DNA of 64,000 nucleotides, from NCBI RefSeq assembly GCF_004684085.1, contig NZ_SRHZ01000024.1, forward strand, positions 62,001-126,000. The letters are read 5' to 3'. The translations under genes and the position numbers were made by a program. Under the pieces are notes generated by a model. It had not been told where the DNA came from and searched no databases. It saw only the letters and a list, made by a program, of their open reading frames with translations. This DNA comes from Stenotrophomonas maltophilia (GTDB lineage: Bacteria; Pseudomonadota; Gammaproteobacteria; Xanthomonadales; Xanthomonadaceae). Shown here one piece after another: positions 36,413-47,784 of this stretch (its first letter is position 1; each line of letters begins with the position of its first letter).

Positions 36413-36682
36413 TCAGTTGTCCTCGTCGAAGCGGCGCTCGAACAGGCCGACCACTGCGTCCATGGCCGCGGCTTCATCCTCGCCGCTGATGCGCACCGTG
36501 ACCGGGGTGCCCTGGCCGGCGGCCAGCAGCATCACGCCCATGATGCTCTTGGCGTTGATCTCACGGCCCTTGGCGGCCATGGTCACGTTGCAGCGGAACG
36601 GCGCCAGGGTCTGCACCAGCTTGGCGGTGGCCCGGGCATGCAGGCCCAGGCGGTTGCTGACGGTGAGTTCTCGTTCAAGCAT
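36413..36682 (-). CDS. ptsH: Phosphocarrier protein HPr
   Basis: An 89-residue phosphocarrier. Phospho-His15 is in GLHARATA, and Ser46 is in AKSIMGVMLL, the site used by HPr kinase, which is encoded nearby. It receives phosphate from EI and donates it to EIIA proteins. Its start overlaps the end of the EIIA gene by eight bases. Confidence 0.97.
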   Translation of the reverse strand: MLERELTVSNRLGLHARATAKLVQTLAPFRCNVTMAAKGREINAKSIMGVMLLAAGQGTPVTVRISGEDEAAAMDAVVGLFERRFDEDN

Positions 36683-37067
36683 CGTCGACTATCGCTCCAT
36701 TACGGGTACCCGCCGCGGCTGTGGCGGGCAGTTGATCCAGTCCCTGTTCCGGATAATTCATCACCCGCAGCAACATCGGCAGGCTCAGCGCCGACACCCG
36801 GCGAACCGGGGTCCCCAGCCGGGCCAGCTGCCCGGCAAGGTTGGCGGGGCTGGCACCGTACAGGTCGGTCAGGATCAGCACGCCTTCCCCTCCATCGACC
36901 CGCCGCAGGGCGGCCGAGGCGAGCGGAAGCAGGGCGTCCAGGTCTGCGTCGAACGGTACTTCGAAAGCTTCTGTTTTCAGCGGCAACTGCCGCAGGAGCC
37001 GGGTCGCCACGTCAAGCAGGGCGGTCCCGACCCCGGGATGTGTTACGAGGAGAATGCCACAGGTCAT
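36675..37067 (-). CDS. PTS mannose-type EIIA domain protein
   Basis: A 130-residue cytoplasmic EIIA of the mannose family, with phospho-His10 in GILLVTHPGVG and the typical core GEGVLILTDLYGASPANLA. No EIIB, EIIC or EIID is encoded anywhere near, so it cannot transport sugar on its own and is likely a regulatory phospho-sensor, as in Xanthomonas and Neisseria. First gene of a tight three-gene unit with ptsH and ptsI. Confidence 0.93.
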   Translation of the reverse strand: MTCGILLVTHPGVGTALLDVATRLLRQLPLKTEAFEVPFDADLDALLPLASAALRRVDGGEGVLILTDLYGASPANLAGQLARLGTPVRRVSALSLPMLLRVMNYPEQGLDQLPATAAAGTRNGAIVDDA

Positions 37068-37149
37068 TACTGCACGTTAACAGGTCAAGGTGAATTGGCG
37101 ATAGCAGCAGAAGAGGGGCACTGTGTCCCGTATTCATGTATTCCGCCCA

Positions 37150-37313
37150 GTAGATCCACGCCATGCGTGGATGGGCCCCGCGTGGAGGATCCAAACGCCC
37201 CCGGGGCAGCTTCGGCAGGCGTTCAACTTCGGACGAATGTGGTCGTGGACAGCGGCCGGCTGCGGATGTTTGTACCGCCCTGCGGGCGGTCTCCACGCAT
37301 GGCGTGGATCTAC
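37150..37313. repeat. SMAG inverted pair upstream of the PTS unit
   Basis: GTAGATCCACGCCATGCGTGGAT (37150-37172) and its inverted copy (37292-37313) bracket about 120 bp of the 273-bp gap between rapZ and the EIIA gene. The interior shows a CCGCCCTGCGGGCGG dyad and no gene. It separates the PTS unit from the rpoN-side genes. Confidence 0.75.
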
Positions 37314-37340
37314 GCCAGTTGTTCCGTCTTCGCTCTAGGG

Positions 37341-38225
37341 TCAATCCTGTTCGCGGTGGTAGGTTGCCACGTCTTCCCAGCCCATCTCGCGGGCGTGCCG
37401 CGCCATGCGTTCGGCCAGGAACACCGAACGGTGCTTGCCGCCGGTGCAGCCGAAGGCCACGGTTACGTAGCTGCGGGTGCCATCACCCAGCTTCGGCAGC
37501 CACGTGTCGAGAAAATCCATCAGCTGGGCCAGGTAGCGCTGCACGTCCGGTTGCGCTTCCAGGTAATCACGTACGCCCGGTTCGCGGCCGCTCAGCGCGC
37601 GCAGGTCCGGGTCCCAGTGCGGATTCGGCAGCACGCGTGCATCGAACACGAAGTCCGCTTCAGCCGGCACGCCACGCTTGTAGGCGAACGATTCGAACAG
37701 CAGCGACAGGCGTGTGGCGTGGTCCAGCGCGAACTCGGTGATGATCCGCCGCCGCAACTGGTGCACGTTGAGCGCGCTGGTGTCGATCACCGCATCGGCT
37801 TCACGGCGCAACGGTGCGGTCAGCTCGCGCTCGCGTGCGATCGCTTCGGGCAACGAAAGGCCCAGTTGGCTCAGCGGGTGACGGCGGCGCGTGTCGGCAT
37901 AGCGCTTGAGCACCGTTTCGTCGCTGGCTTCGAAGAACAGCACCTTCACTTCCACGCCGGCGTCGGTGGCCAGCTGCCGCCAGTTGCCCAGCTGGCTCAG
38001 GTCGGACTGGCCGCGCACATCGATACCGACTGCCAGGCGCCGCCGGCCGGCACCGTCATGGTTGACCAGCACGCTGCGCACGAAGTCCGGCAGCAGCTGG
38101 ATCGGCAGGTTGTCCGAGCAGTAGTAGTCCTGGTCCTCGAAGGTCTTCAGGGCGACGGATTTACCCGAGCCGGACAGGCCGCTGACGATGATCAGGGTCG
38201 GGGCGGAGGGGGTTGCGGTGCTCAT
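37341..38225 (-). CDS. rapZ: RNase adapter RapZ
   Basis: A 294-residue P-loop protein with Walker [14 protein letters not shown] (about 15-27), a D-loop around GIDVRG, and the C-terminal [18 protein letters not shown] signature. In E. coli RapZ binds the sRNA GlmZ and directs RNase E to it, tying glucosamine-6-phosphate to glmS expression; it also binds nucleotides. It lies directly after hprK in the same direction, part of the rpoN cluster, as in most proteobacteria. Confidence 0.96.
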   Translation of the reverse strand: MSTATPSAPTLIIVSGLSGSGKSVALKTFEDQDYYCSDNLPIQLLPDFVRSVLVNHDGAGRRRLAVGIDVRGQSDLSQLGNWRQLATDAGVEVKVLFFEASDETVLKRYADTRRRHPLSQLGLSLPEAIARERELTAPLRREADAVIDTSALNVHQLRRRIITEFALDHATRLSLLFESFAYKRGVPAEADFVFDARVLPNPHWDPDLRALSGREPGVRDYLEAQPDVQRYLAQLMDFLDTWLPKLGDGTRSYVTVAFGCTGGKHRSVFLAERMARHAREMGWEDVATYHREQD

Positions 38226-38252
38226 GGACAGGCTCTTCGAGGGACAGGGAAA

Positions 38253-39203
38253 TCAGGGCGTTCGCCGTTCCAGCAGGTTGCTGTGGCGGGCGATGAACAT
38301 GGCTGCTGGATCGATGCCTTTGGTGCGCAGGATGTGCAGGCGGGTGGCCGCCTCGGTCAGCACGGCCAGGTTGCGGCCGGGCATCACCGGCAGGGTGATC
38401 AGCGGAACATCCAAATCCAGCACATGGCGGGTTCCGGAATCGCCGGTCAGGCGTTCGTAGCCATGCGGGGTCGGTTCGGTCATCGGCTTGGTCAGGTGGA
38501 CGATCAGCCGAAGGTACTTGTTCTTCTTTACAGCCGTGTCGCCGAACATCTCGCGCACGTTCAGCACACCCAGGCCGCGCACTTCCAGCAGGTCCTGCAG
38601 CAGTTCGGGGCAGGTGCCGTCCAGCACGTCCGGGGCGATCTGGGTGAACTCCGGTGCATCGTCGGCAACAAGGCGGTGGCCGCGGCTGAGCAGTTCCAGC
38701 GCCAGTTCGCTCTTGCCCGAACCGGCCTCACCGGTGATCAGCACGCCGATCGAGTAGATCTCCATGAACACGCCATGCAGGATCACCCGTGGTGCCAGCG
38801 TGCGTGCCAGATGGTAGGACAGGTGGTTGAGCAGTTCGTGGCCGCGCTTGGGCGACAGCCACAGCGGCGTACCGGATTCGTCCGCCGCAGCGCGCAGGTC
38901 TTCCGGGCAGGGCTGGTTGCGGGTCAGCACCAGCGCCAGCGGATGCGACTGCATGATCTTCTCGATGGTCTCCCAGCGCTGGCGCGGTTCCAGCGCATCC
39001 AGCCAGGACAGTTCCTCGGTGCCGAGGATCTGTACCTTGTTGGGATAGATCGCGTTGAGGTAGCCGGCCAGCGAGGGCCGCCGGGAGACCGTGTTGCCGG
39101 CCTCCAGTTCACGCTTCTCGCCGGACTTGCCCGCGGCCCAGCGCAGCCCCAGCCGCTCGCGCTGCTGTTCGAACAGTTCACGGGCGGTGATGCTGGTATT
39201 CAT
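38253..39203 (-). CDS. hprK: HPr kinase/phosphorylase
   Basis: A 316-residue bifunctional enzyme that phosphorylates and dephosphorylates HPr on Ser46. The Walker A motif [15 protein letters not shown] is at about 158-172; the family motif with the phosphorylase residue HRLVADD follows. Overlaps ptsN by four bases. Its presence with an HPr bearing Ser46 gives a complete kinase-substrate pair in a genome stretch that lacks sugar permeases. Confidence 0.97.
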   Translation of the reverse strand: MNTSITARELFEQQRERLGLRWAAGKSGEKRELEAGNTVSRRPSLAGYLNAIYPNKVQILGTEELSWLDALEPRQRWETIEKIMQSHPLALVLTRNQPCPEDLRAAADESGTPLWLSPKRGHELLNHLSYHLARTLAPRVILHGVFMEIYSIGVLITGEAGSGKSELALELLSRGHRLVADDAPEFTQIAPDVLDGTCPELLQDLLEVRGLGVLNVREMFGDTAVKKNKYLRLIVHLTKPMTEPTPHGYERLTGDSGTRHVLDLDVPLITLPVMPGRNLAVLTEAATRLHILRTKGIDPAAMFIARHSNLLERRTP

Positions 39204-39652
39204 GCGGCGCTCGCAGGTGGGGTCATGTCCAGCGCCTCGCGCAGTGCCCGTGCATCCCCCGCTTCGCGCAGCGCCTGGCGGATATCCGGCGCGGAAAACA
39301 GCTCGGCAAGTTCAGACAGCAGCATCAGGTGCTGGTGGGTGTAGTGGGCGGGGACGGCCATGGCGAACACCAGGTCCACCGGCTCGTCGCCACCGAAGTC
39401 GACCGGGGTGGCCAGCCGCAGCAGGGCGCCACGGGGGCGGTCCAGGGTCGGTGCGCGGCCGTGGGGAATGGCGATGCCGTGTCCGATCGCGGTGCTGCCC
39501 AGCGCTTCACGCTGGCACAGGTTCAGGTAGATCTGTTCGGCGTTGGCCTGGCGGCAGGCCAGCAACCCGGCGGCGGCCTGCAGGACGCTGTCGCGGTCGG
39601 TGGCCGTGCAGAGCTGGGTCTGCACGGCCGCCAGGAGGTCAGTCAGGGGCAT
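39200..39652 (-). CDS. ptsN: PTS nitrogen-regulatory EIIA (PtsN)
   Basis: A 150-residue EIIA-Ntr of the fructose-like EIIA fold, with phospho-His64 in [13 protein letters not shown]. PtsN adjusts K+ transport, phosphate response and sigma-54 linked processes by its phosphorylation state. Placed between hpf and hprK in the conserved rpoN cluster and coupled to hprK by a four-base overlap. Confidence 0.96.
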   Translation of the reverse strand: MPLTDLLAAVQTQLCTATDRDSVLQAAAGLLACRQANAEQIYLNLCQREALGSTAIGHGIAIPHGRAPTLDRPRGALLRLATPVDFGGDEPVDLVFAMAVPAHYTHQHLMLLSELAELFSAPDIRQALREAGDARALREALDMTPPASAA

Positions 39653-39673
39653 GTCTGCGGGGAACGGTGGCGA

Positions 39674-39991
39674 TCAGCCACCATTGTCGCCCACCGGCAG
39701 CGGCGCGTGCTGCTGTTTTTTCTCCTTGTGCTTGATCACCAGGCGGTCAAGCTTGTCCGCAAGCAGGTCGATCGCGGCATACATGGTCTGGGCATTGGCC
39801 TCAGCGTGCAGGGTCTGGCCGGGAATGTTGAGGCTGGCGTCGACGTGGTGTTCGGTCTTCTGCAGCTTGAGGGTCACCCGCGCTTCGCAGTGCTGGTCGA
39901 AGTGTTTGCCGATCCGGGCCAGCTTCTCCTCTACATAGGACTGCAGGGCCGGGGTGACTTCGACATCTTTGCCAAACGTTTCGATGCGCAT
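39674..39991 (-). CDS. hpf: Ribosome hibernation-promoting factor (short HPF)
   Basis: A 105-residue protein starting MRIETFGKDVEVTPALQSYV, the HPF/YhbH family. The short form lacks the long C-terminal dimerisation domain; it binds the 30S decoding centre and promotes 100S formation in stationary phase together with RMF. Located between rpoN and ptsN as in enterics. Confidence 0.96.
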   Translation of the reverse strand: MRIETFGKDVEVTPALQSYVEEKLARIGKHFDQHCEARVTLKLQKTEHHVDASLNIPGQTLHAEANAQTMYAAIDLLADKLDRLVIKHKEKKQQHAPLPVGDNGG

Positions 39992-40049
39992 CGGGTTTCT
40001 CCTGTGTTCGGATGTGCCAATGAACCTCTCCGCCGGGCGCGGCGGCGCG

Positions 40050-41480
40050 TCAAGCGATTCTGACCCTTTCGTGCGAGGCGGAGATGTTCATGGCTTCACG
40101 ATACTTCGCCACGGTGCGCCGCGCTACTGGAATTCCCGACGATTTGAGCAGGTCAGCCAGCTTGGCGTCAGAAAGCGGCTTGCGCGGGTTCTCGTCGTCG
40201 ATCAGGCGCCGGATCATCGCCTGGATGGCCGTGCTGGACGCCTCGCCACCGCCTTCGGTGTCGATGCCGGAGGCGAAGAAAGCGCGCAGCGGCAGGGTGC
40301 CGCGCGGTGTACGCACGTGCTTGCGGGCGATCGCGCGCGACACCGTCGATTCGTGCAGGCCGAGCTCGGCGGCGATCTCGCGCAGGGTCAGCGGGCGCAG
40401 CGCCTGTTCGCCGAATTCAAGGAAACCGGCCTGCTGCAGGATCAGGCTGCGTACTACCCGCAGCAGGGTGTCGCCGCGCTGCTGCAGGCCCTTCAGCAGC
40501 CAGCGTGCTTCCTGCAGCTGCGCACGCAGGTAGCCGGCATCGGCCTCGCCACAGCGTCGGATCAGCTGTTCGTAGCCGCGGTGGATCACCACCTTCGGCC
40601 CGGCATGCGCGGCCAGCGCAGCGCGCCACACGCCGTTCTGCCGCCATACCACCACGTCCGGCACCACATAGGTGTCCTGCGACAGCGGTGCGATCTGCGT
40701 GCCCGGACGCGGGTCCAGCGAGCGCAGCAGCATCACTGCGGTCTCGACCTCGGCCAGCGGCTGCTTCAACTCGTGGGCCAGCCCGGCGACGCCGCTGCGC
40801 GGCAACCGCTCCAGCGGGCCTGCGGCAATCTGTCGCGCCAATGCCAGGCCCGGCGTTGCGTCGGCCAGCACGTCCAATTGCAGTTGCAGGCATTCGCCCA
40901 GGGTGCGTGCAGCCGTACCCACCGGGTCGAAGCGCTGGATGCGATGCAACACCGCGAGAATCTCGTCCTCGTCGGCGTGGATTGCCGGCAACAGGGTTTC
41001 GGCGATGCCGGCCAGCGGCTCGCGCAGGTAGCCGTCATCGTCCAGTGCATCGATCAGCGCAGCGCCGATGCTGCGATCACGGGCGGACAGATGCGACAGG
41101 TGCAGCTGCCACAGCAGATGGTCGGCCAGCGTTTCGGTTTCGGCGACGCGCTCGGCCGCGCTACCGTTGTCGTCGTCATCGTCGAAGCTGCCGCCGCTGC
41201 CGGTGGCGCTCCAGTCCAGTTCGGCCGGCGCCCAGTCGTCGCCGTTGTCGGCACGCTCCGCAGGGGCGTCGCCGTCGTTGCCATCAGCATCGCCACCTTC
41301 GTTGGCGGCACTGCTGCTGTCACTGCTGTCGGCCCAGTCCAGCAGTGGATTGCTTTCCACTGCCTGCGCAATCTCCAGTTCCAGCTCGGTGCTGGACATC
41401 TGCAGCAGCTTGATCGCCTGTTGCAGCTGGGGCGTAAGCACCAGCTGCTGTCCCAACGATGTCTGCAGCCGAGTCTTCAT
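40050..41480 (-). CDS. rpoN: RNA polymerase sigma-54 factor RpoN
   Basis: A 476-residue sigma-54. Region I is Gln/Leu rich (MKTRLQTSLGQQLVLTPQLQ), region II is a highly acidic linker (about 50-110, many Asp, Ser and Asn), followed by the core-binding domain, the HTH, and the RpoN box ARRTVAKYRE near the C terminus. The start at 41480 agrees with the family N terminus; upstream codons belong to the gap after lptB. It directs transcription of pilin, nitrogen and other sigma-54 promoters. Confidence 0.97.
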   Translation of the reverse strand: MKTRLQTSLGQQLVLTPQLQQAIKLLQMSSTELELEIAQAVESNPLLDWADSSDSSSAANEGGDADGNDGDAPAERADNGDDWAPAELDWSATGSGGSFDDDDDNGSAAERVAETETLADHLLWQLHLSHLSARDRSIGAALIDALDDDGYLREPLAGIAETLLPAIHADEDEILAVLHRIQRFDPVGTAARTLGECLQLQLDVLADATPGLALARQIAAGPLERLPRSGVAGLAHELKQPLAEVETAVMLLRSLDPRPGTQIAPLSQDTYVVPDVVVWRQNGVWRAALAAHAGPKVVIHRGYEQLIRRCGEADAGYLRAQLQEARWLLKGLQQRGDTLLRVVRSLILQQAGFLEFGEQALRPLTLREIAAELGLHESTVSRAIARKHVRTPRGTLPLRAFFASGIDTEGGGEASSTAIQAMIRRLIDDENPRKPLSDAKLADLLKSSGIPVARRTVAKYREAMNISASHERVRIA

Positions 41481-41520
41481 GCCTGTGCCGAAAGGAAGGA
41501 GAGGGACCCGGCGCTTGCCG

Positions 41521-42239
<719 letters not shown>

Positions 42240-42240
<1 letters not shown>

Positions 42241-42791
42241 TACTTCTTGCTCCCGGCCGATGCTGCCGGCGTGGTGGCCTTGGGCTGTGCCGCAGGCGCC
42301 GCCGGGGTCTTGTTCTTCGGCGGAATGACGGTACGCACGCGGCTGCCGTCGCCGCCGGAGTTCATTTCACCGCTGCGGGTGTTGTAGACCATGCGCTGGC
42401 CGGCATTGGTGCCGCGCGCGCTGGTGACCTTGTAGTTGCCGGTCAGGGTGATGATCTCGGTCTTGATGTCGTAGTCGATGCGGTCGGCCAGCGCGTCCAT
42501 CCAGGTGCCGTCATCGAGCTGCTGCTTCATCTTGGCCTGTTTGCCGGTGAACACCACGCGCACCGCTTCGCCATCCTTGAGGTAGATCTCGGCCTCGGAC
42601 GAACGCAGGTCCAGTGTGCCCTGGGTGATGACCACGCCCTGCGACAGCACGGTCTTGCCGTCGCCGGTGAGCATGCCCGACTGGGCGCCGGAATCGATAT
42701 GCATGTCTTCGTTGCGGTCGGTGGACTTGGCGAAGGCGGCGCTGGGAGCAAGAAGACCAAGCGCGAGTACGGCGGCAAAGGGAATCTTCAT
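42240..42791 (-). CDS. lptA: LPS transport periplasmic protein LptA
   Basis: A 183-residue periplasmic bridge protein with a signal peptide ([21 protein letters not shown]) and the OstA-like beta-jellyroll core ([20 protein letters not shown]), ending in a Pro/Ala/Lys-rich tail. It links LptC to the outer-membrane LptD. Between lptC and lptB in the standard order. Confidence 0.95.
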
Positions 42792-42895
42792 CGGGGTCCG
42801 TTCTACCGGTGGGGGCCTCCCGGCTGGACCGGGGGCGTGCGGGTGGGGCTGCCAGCCTTGCGCCTGTCCGGAGACGTCGCAGGCTGGCGGCGGAA

Positions 42896-43471
42896 TCAGC
42901 GCTTGGGCGTGTAGCGGCCCTTGGACTGGCTGAGGAAATGATACGTGTTGTTCTTCGAATCCACTTCGAAACCGACGCCGGACTGTTCCATGCCCGGGCG
43001 GGTCATGGTCACCAGCGCATCGGTGCGGGCGCGGTTTTCCTTGGGGAACACGTCCAGATGATCGGTGCGGAAGGTGGTCGGCACCGTGCCCGGGCCGGCC
43101 GGGCTGTCGCCGGCGACATTGCCGCGCAGCTTCATCTCATCGCCCTTGGCGCTGAGCCAGCCGGTCTCGGCCCGCAGGGTCCAGTGCTTGCCATCCTTGT
43201 CCGGCATCTCGAACAGCGGGGTGGCGATGTTGATGGTCTGGTCGCCGCGCTGGCGCTCCAGCAGCGGTGCGCGCAGGGTGGTCGATTCCTTGCCGTGTTC
43301 ATCCAGGGCGACGATCTGGAAGTCATGCAGGATGTAATCCACGCCAACCTCCTGATCGTCCTTGGCGGGCCCCTTGTCACGGTTGCGCAGCGCCGCCCAG
43401 CTGCTGAGCAGGGCGGCCAGCAGCAGGCCGATACCGAGGATCGTGCGCCAGTTGAGCGAAGGAGCATTCAT
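42896..43471 (-). CDS. lptC: LPS export protein LptC
   Basis: A 191-residue bitopic protein: one N-terminal TM helix (IGLLLAALLSSWAAL) and a periplasmic jellyroll with the LptC motif around YILHDFQIVALDE. The start MNAPSLNWRT (43471) overlaps the kdsC stop by four bases (ATGA). It hands LPS from LptBFG to LptA. A gap of about 100 bp separates it from lptA. Confidence 0.94.
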   Translation of the reverse strand: MNAPSLNWRTILGIGLLLAALLSSWAALRNRDKGPAKDDQEVGVDYILHDFQIVALDEHGKESTTLRAPLLERQRGDQTINIATPLFEMPDKDGKHWTLRAETGWLSAKGDEMKLRGNVAGDSPAGPGTVPTTFRTDHLDVFPKENRARTDALVTMTRPGMEQSGVGFEVDSKNNTYHFLSQSKGRYTPKR

Positions 43472-44016
43472 GCGCCAAACCTCGCCAGGACAGCATCCAC
43501 GCGGCCCTGGGCGGCCAGCAGGATGTCGCACAGCTCGCGCGCGGCCCCCCGCCCACCGTCGGTACGGGTCTGCCAGTGCACGCGCTCGGCGATCCACGGA
43601 TGGGCGTTGGCCGGGGCCACGGCCAAGCCGACCGCGCCCAGCGGCGCCAGGTCGGGCAGGTCATCGCCCATGAACGCCACCTGTTCCAGGCCGATCCCAT
43701 GCTGCGCGCACAGCGCCTGCACGCTGGCCAGTTTGTCGCCCACGGCGATCTGGGTATCGATGCCGAGGTCGGCGCCGCGCTTGAGCGCGGACTGGCTGTT
43801 GCGCGCGGTGATCAGCACCGGATGGATGCCGTGCTGCTGCAGCAGTTTCAGGCCCAGACCGTCCTGCACGAAGTACGCCTTGCTCTCGTTGCCGTCCTTG
43901 TCGTAGTACAGCCGACCGTCGGTGAGGGTGCCGTCCACGTCGAAGCAGGCCAGGCGGATACGGGCCGCGGCGGCATGCAGGTGGGCGGGGAAGGCGGACA
44001 GGGGGGACCAGGGCAT
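43468..44016 (-). CDS. kdsC: 3-deoxy-D-manno-octulosonate 8-phosphate phosphatase
   Basis: A 182-residue HAD-superfamily phosphatase that releases Kdo from Kdo-8-P. Motif I is CFDVDGTLTDG with the nucleophile Asp; motif II is LITARNSQ; the Lys is in GDKLASV; the acidic motif is FMGDDLPDL. No cap domain, as in the C0 group. Coupled to lptC, so Kdo synthesis and LPS export are made together. Confidence 0.96.
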   Translation of the reverse strand: MPWSPLSAFPAHLHAAAARIRLACFDVDGTLTDGRLYYDKDGNESKAYFVQDGLGLKLLQQHGIHPVLITARNSQSALKRGADLGIDTQIAVGDKLASVQALCAQHGIGLEQVAFMGDDLPDLAPLGAVGLAVAPANAHPWIAERVHWQTRTDGGRGAARELCDILLAAQGRVDAVLARFGA

Positions 44017-44082
44017 CAGGGCGGCAGGCTCGTTGGGGGCGGGTGCGGCGTTACAGACTGAATGGGGTCTACGGACTGTCGG

Positions 44083-45084
44083 TTAAACCACCCGGGCCCG
44101 CAACAGGTCATGAATGTTCAGGGCGCCGACTGCCCGGCCCTGGCCATCGACCACGATCAGGCCGGTGATCTTGTGGGTCTCCATCAGGCGGGCGGCCTCG
44201 ACCGCCAGCTGGTCGGCACCGATGGTGCGCGGGTTGCGGGTCATCACATCGGCGATCTTCGCGGTGCGCACGTCCAGCGCGCTGTCCAGGGCACGGCGCA
44301 GGTCGCCATCGGTGAGCAGGCCGATCAGGACGCCGTCTGCGTCGACCACGGCGGTCATGCCAAGCCGTTTGCGGCTCATTTCCATCAGCGCTTCGCTGAG
44401 GCTGGCGTCGGCGCCCACGCTTGGCAGGTCATCGCCGGTGTGCATGACGTCGGTGATGTGCAGCAGCAGACGGCGGCCGAGGCTGCCGGCCGGGTGCGAA
44501 CGGGCGAAGTCGTCGGCGGTGAATCCACGTGCATCGAGCAGGGCCACGGCCAGCGCATCGCCCATCGCCAGCGAGGCGGTGGTGCTGGAGGTCGGTGCCA
44601 GCGCCAGCGGGCAGGCCTCCGCTGGCACGCTCACGTCCAGATGGATGTCGGCGGCGGTACCCAGGCTCGACTGCGGCCGGCCGGTCATGGAAATCAGCAC
44701 GTTGCCCTGGCGCTTGAGCACCGGCAGCAGCATCAGCACTTCGTCCGATTCGCCTGAGTAGGACAGGGCCAGCACCACGTCGTCTTCGGTGATCATGCCA
44801 AGATCGCCGTGGCCGGCTTCGCCGGGGTGCACGTAGAAGGCCGGGGTGCCGGTCGAGGCCAGCGTGGCAGCGATCTTGCGCGCAATGTGCCCGGACTTGC
44901 CCATGCCGGTGGCCACCACCCGGCCGCGGCTGGCCAGGATCGCCTGGCAGGCCTGCTGGAAGGCCTCGCCGAGGCGGTCGGCCACGGCGTCCAGCGCCTG
45001 CCGCTCGATCTCGAAGACGCGGCGGCCGCTGGCGACCAGGCCTGCAGGGTCGACGGAACGGGGGGGCAACAGGGATTCGGCCAT
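44083..45084 (-). CDS. kdsD: Arabinose-5-phosphate isomerase KdsD/KpsF
   Basis: A 333-residue isomerase making D-arabinose-5-phosphate from ribulose-5-phosphate, the first step to Kdo. The SIS domain holds VVATGMGKSGHIARKIA and a His in VHPGEAGHGDLGM; two CBS domains occupy the C-terminal 130 residues. The ATG at 45084 fits the family start MAESLLPPRS. Divergent from ibaG with a 54-bp gap; head of the leftward LPS/rpoN cluster. Confidence 0.95.
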   Translation of the reverse strand: MAESLLPPRSVDPAGLVASGRRVFEIERQALDAVADRLGEAFQQACQAILASRGRVVATGMGKSGHIARKIAATLASTGTPAFYVHPGEAGHGDLGMITEDDVVLALSYSGESDEVLMLLPVLKRQGNVLISMTGRPQSSLGTAADIHLDVSVPAEACPLALAPTSSTTASLAMGDALAVALLDARGFTADDFARSHPAGSLGRRLLLHITDVMHTGDDLPSVGADASLSEALMEMSRKRLGMTAVVDADGVLIGLLTDGDLRRALDSALDVRTAKIADVMTRNPRTIGADQLAVEAARLMETHKITGLIVVDGQGRAVGALNIHDLLRARVV

Positions 45085-45138
45085 GCGGACGCCACGCAGC
45101 GGAAGTAGAATGGACGCACATTTTATTAGGAAAGCCCG

Positions 45139-45369
45139 TTGGACGCTGACACCATCCGCAATCTGATCGAAACCGGCCTGCCTGGCGCCCGCGCCGACGT
45201 GCAGGGCGATGATGGCGTGCATTTCGAAGCGACCGTGGTCTGCGAGGCCTTCGCTGGCAAGATGCCGCTGGCCCGCCACCGGATGGTCTATGCGACCCTG
45301 GGCGACCTGATGGGCGGCGCGATCCACGCGCTGGCGCTGAAAACCGTGACCCCGGCCGAAGCCGGCTGA
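45139..45369 (+). CDS. ibaG: BolA-family protein IbaG (YrbA)
   Basis: A 76-residue BolA-like protein. Start is TTG at 45139 with AGGA at 45128-45131; no ATG fits. The BolA helix-turn motif with the conserved His is in ARHRMVYATLGDLM. IbaG proteins partner with monothiol glutaredoxins in iron-sulfur handling and affect envelope integrity in Vibrio. It sits 21 bp before murA, an ordering conserved in gammaproteobacteria. Confidence 0.92.
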   Translation: MDADTIRNLIETGLPGARADVQGDDGVHFEATVVCEAFAGKMPLARHRMVYATLGDLMGGAIHALALKTVTPAEAG

Positions 45370-46985
<1,616 letters not shown>

Positions 46986-46986
46986 G

Positions 46987-47015
46987 AAAACGCCCGCGCA
47001 AGCGGGCGTTTTTTT
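46987..47015 (+). terminator. Rho-independent terminator of ibaG-murA
   Basis: CGCCCGC/GCGGGCG stem with a four-base loop, A-run before and seven Ts after, two bases past the stop of the EF-hand gene. A textbook intrinsic terminator. Confidence 0.95.
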
Positions 47016-47026
47016 GGGATACACCC

Positions 47027-47083
47027 ATCCACGCATGGCGTGGATCTACTGGAACGTGAAGTAGATCCACGCCATGCGTGGAT
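47027..47083. repeat. SMAG inverted pair
   Basis: An inverted copy (47027-47049) and a direct GTAGATCCACGCCATGCGTGGAT copy (47061-47083) between the terminator and the convergent DUF3108 gene. Confidence 0.85.
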
Positions 47084-47098
47084 GACGTGGATCTCCGA

Positions 47099-47782
47099 TC
47101 AGTTCATCGCCCTGATGGTCAGGTCCAGCGCATCGCGGCCGCCCTCACGCTGCAGCATGCGCGCCGGTACCGGGAACTCCGGCACGATCCAGGCGATCAG
47201 CTCCTTGTTGCCGTCGGCGCGCGAAACCTTGGTGGCTTCATAGCTCTTGCCGCCCACGGTGATCGACTCCTTGCCGATCACGCGGTAGGTCATGTTCTTG
47301 ATGCGGCCTTCGTCGACCATGCGATAGGTCAGCGGCTTGCCGGCGGCGAGGTCACGGGCGATTGCCAGGTTGATCAGCAGCGCGTCCATGTCGCCCGCCT
47401 TCAACGCGATCGGCCCTGCGCGGTCCGGCTTGATGTCGCCGGTCCAGGTGGCCTGGTTGCTGGTCCAGTTGTAGTTGGCCTGCACGTTGCGCTTCTTCAC
47501 CAGCAGCGCCGAACGGTCCTGGCTGCTGAGCGGGCGCAGCTGGCCGCGCACTTCCTCGAACACCGTACTCTGGCTGAGGTCGGCCAGCTGGTTCTTCACC
47601 TGCAGGCTGTAGCGCCATTTGTTGGCCCCTTCGCTGGCCAGGGTCATGGTGCCGTTGGCCTGCATGCCCATGTAGCTGGCCAGGTAATCGGCCTTGAACG
47701 GTTCCAGCGCCATGGCTGGCAGGCTGACCACAGTCAGCGCGGCCGCTGCGATCCAGGTGAGGGGGCGGGTCAGGGTGTTCAT
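47099..47782 (-). CDS. DUF3108 periplasmic protein
   Basis: A 227-residue secreted protein with a signal peptide (MNTLTRPLTWIAAAALTVVSLPAMA). The rest is beta-rich and matches DUF3108: Y-x-A-x-Y near the start (FKADYLASYMG), GDMDALLINLAIARDL, and the tail VPARMLQREGGRDALDL. Role unknown; these proteins are often encoded beside purN. A paralogue lies immediately upstream with a two-base gap; the two share about the same domain order. Confidence 0.88.
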   Translation of the reverse strand: MNTLTRPLTWIAAAALTVVSLPAMALEPFKADYLASYMGMQANGTMTLASEGANKWRYSLQVKNQLADLSQSTVFEEVRGQLRPLSSQDRSALLVKKRNVQANYNWTSNQATWTGDIKPDRAGPIALKAGDMDALLINLAIARDLAAGKPLTYRMVDEGRIKNMTYRVIGKESITVGGKSYEATKVSRADGNKELIAWIVPEFPVPARMLQREGGRDALDLTIRAMN

Positions 47783-47784
47783 GC

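Noticed and set aside
34614..39344. A reading frame of over 1500 codons opposite the PTS, rapZ and hprK genes
   Set aside because: It crosses five well-defined genes and two SMAG regions and has no domain; it is a composition artefact.
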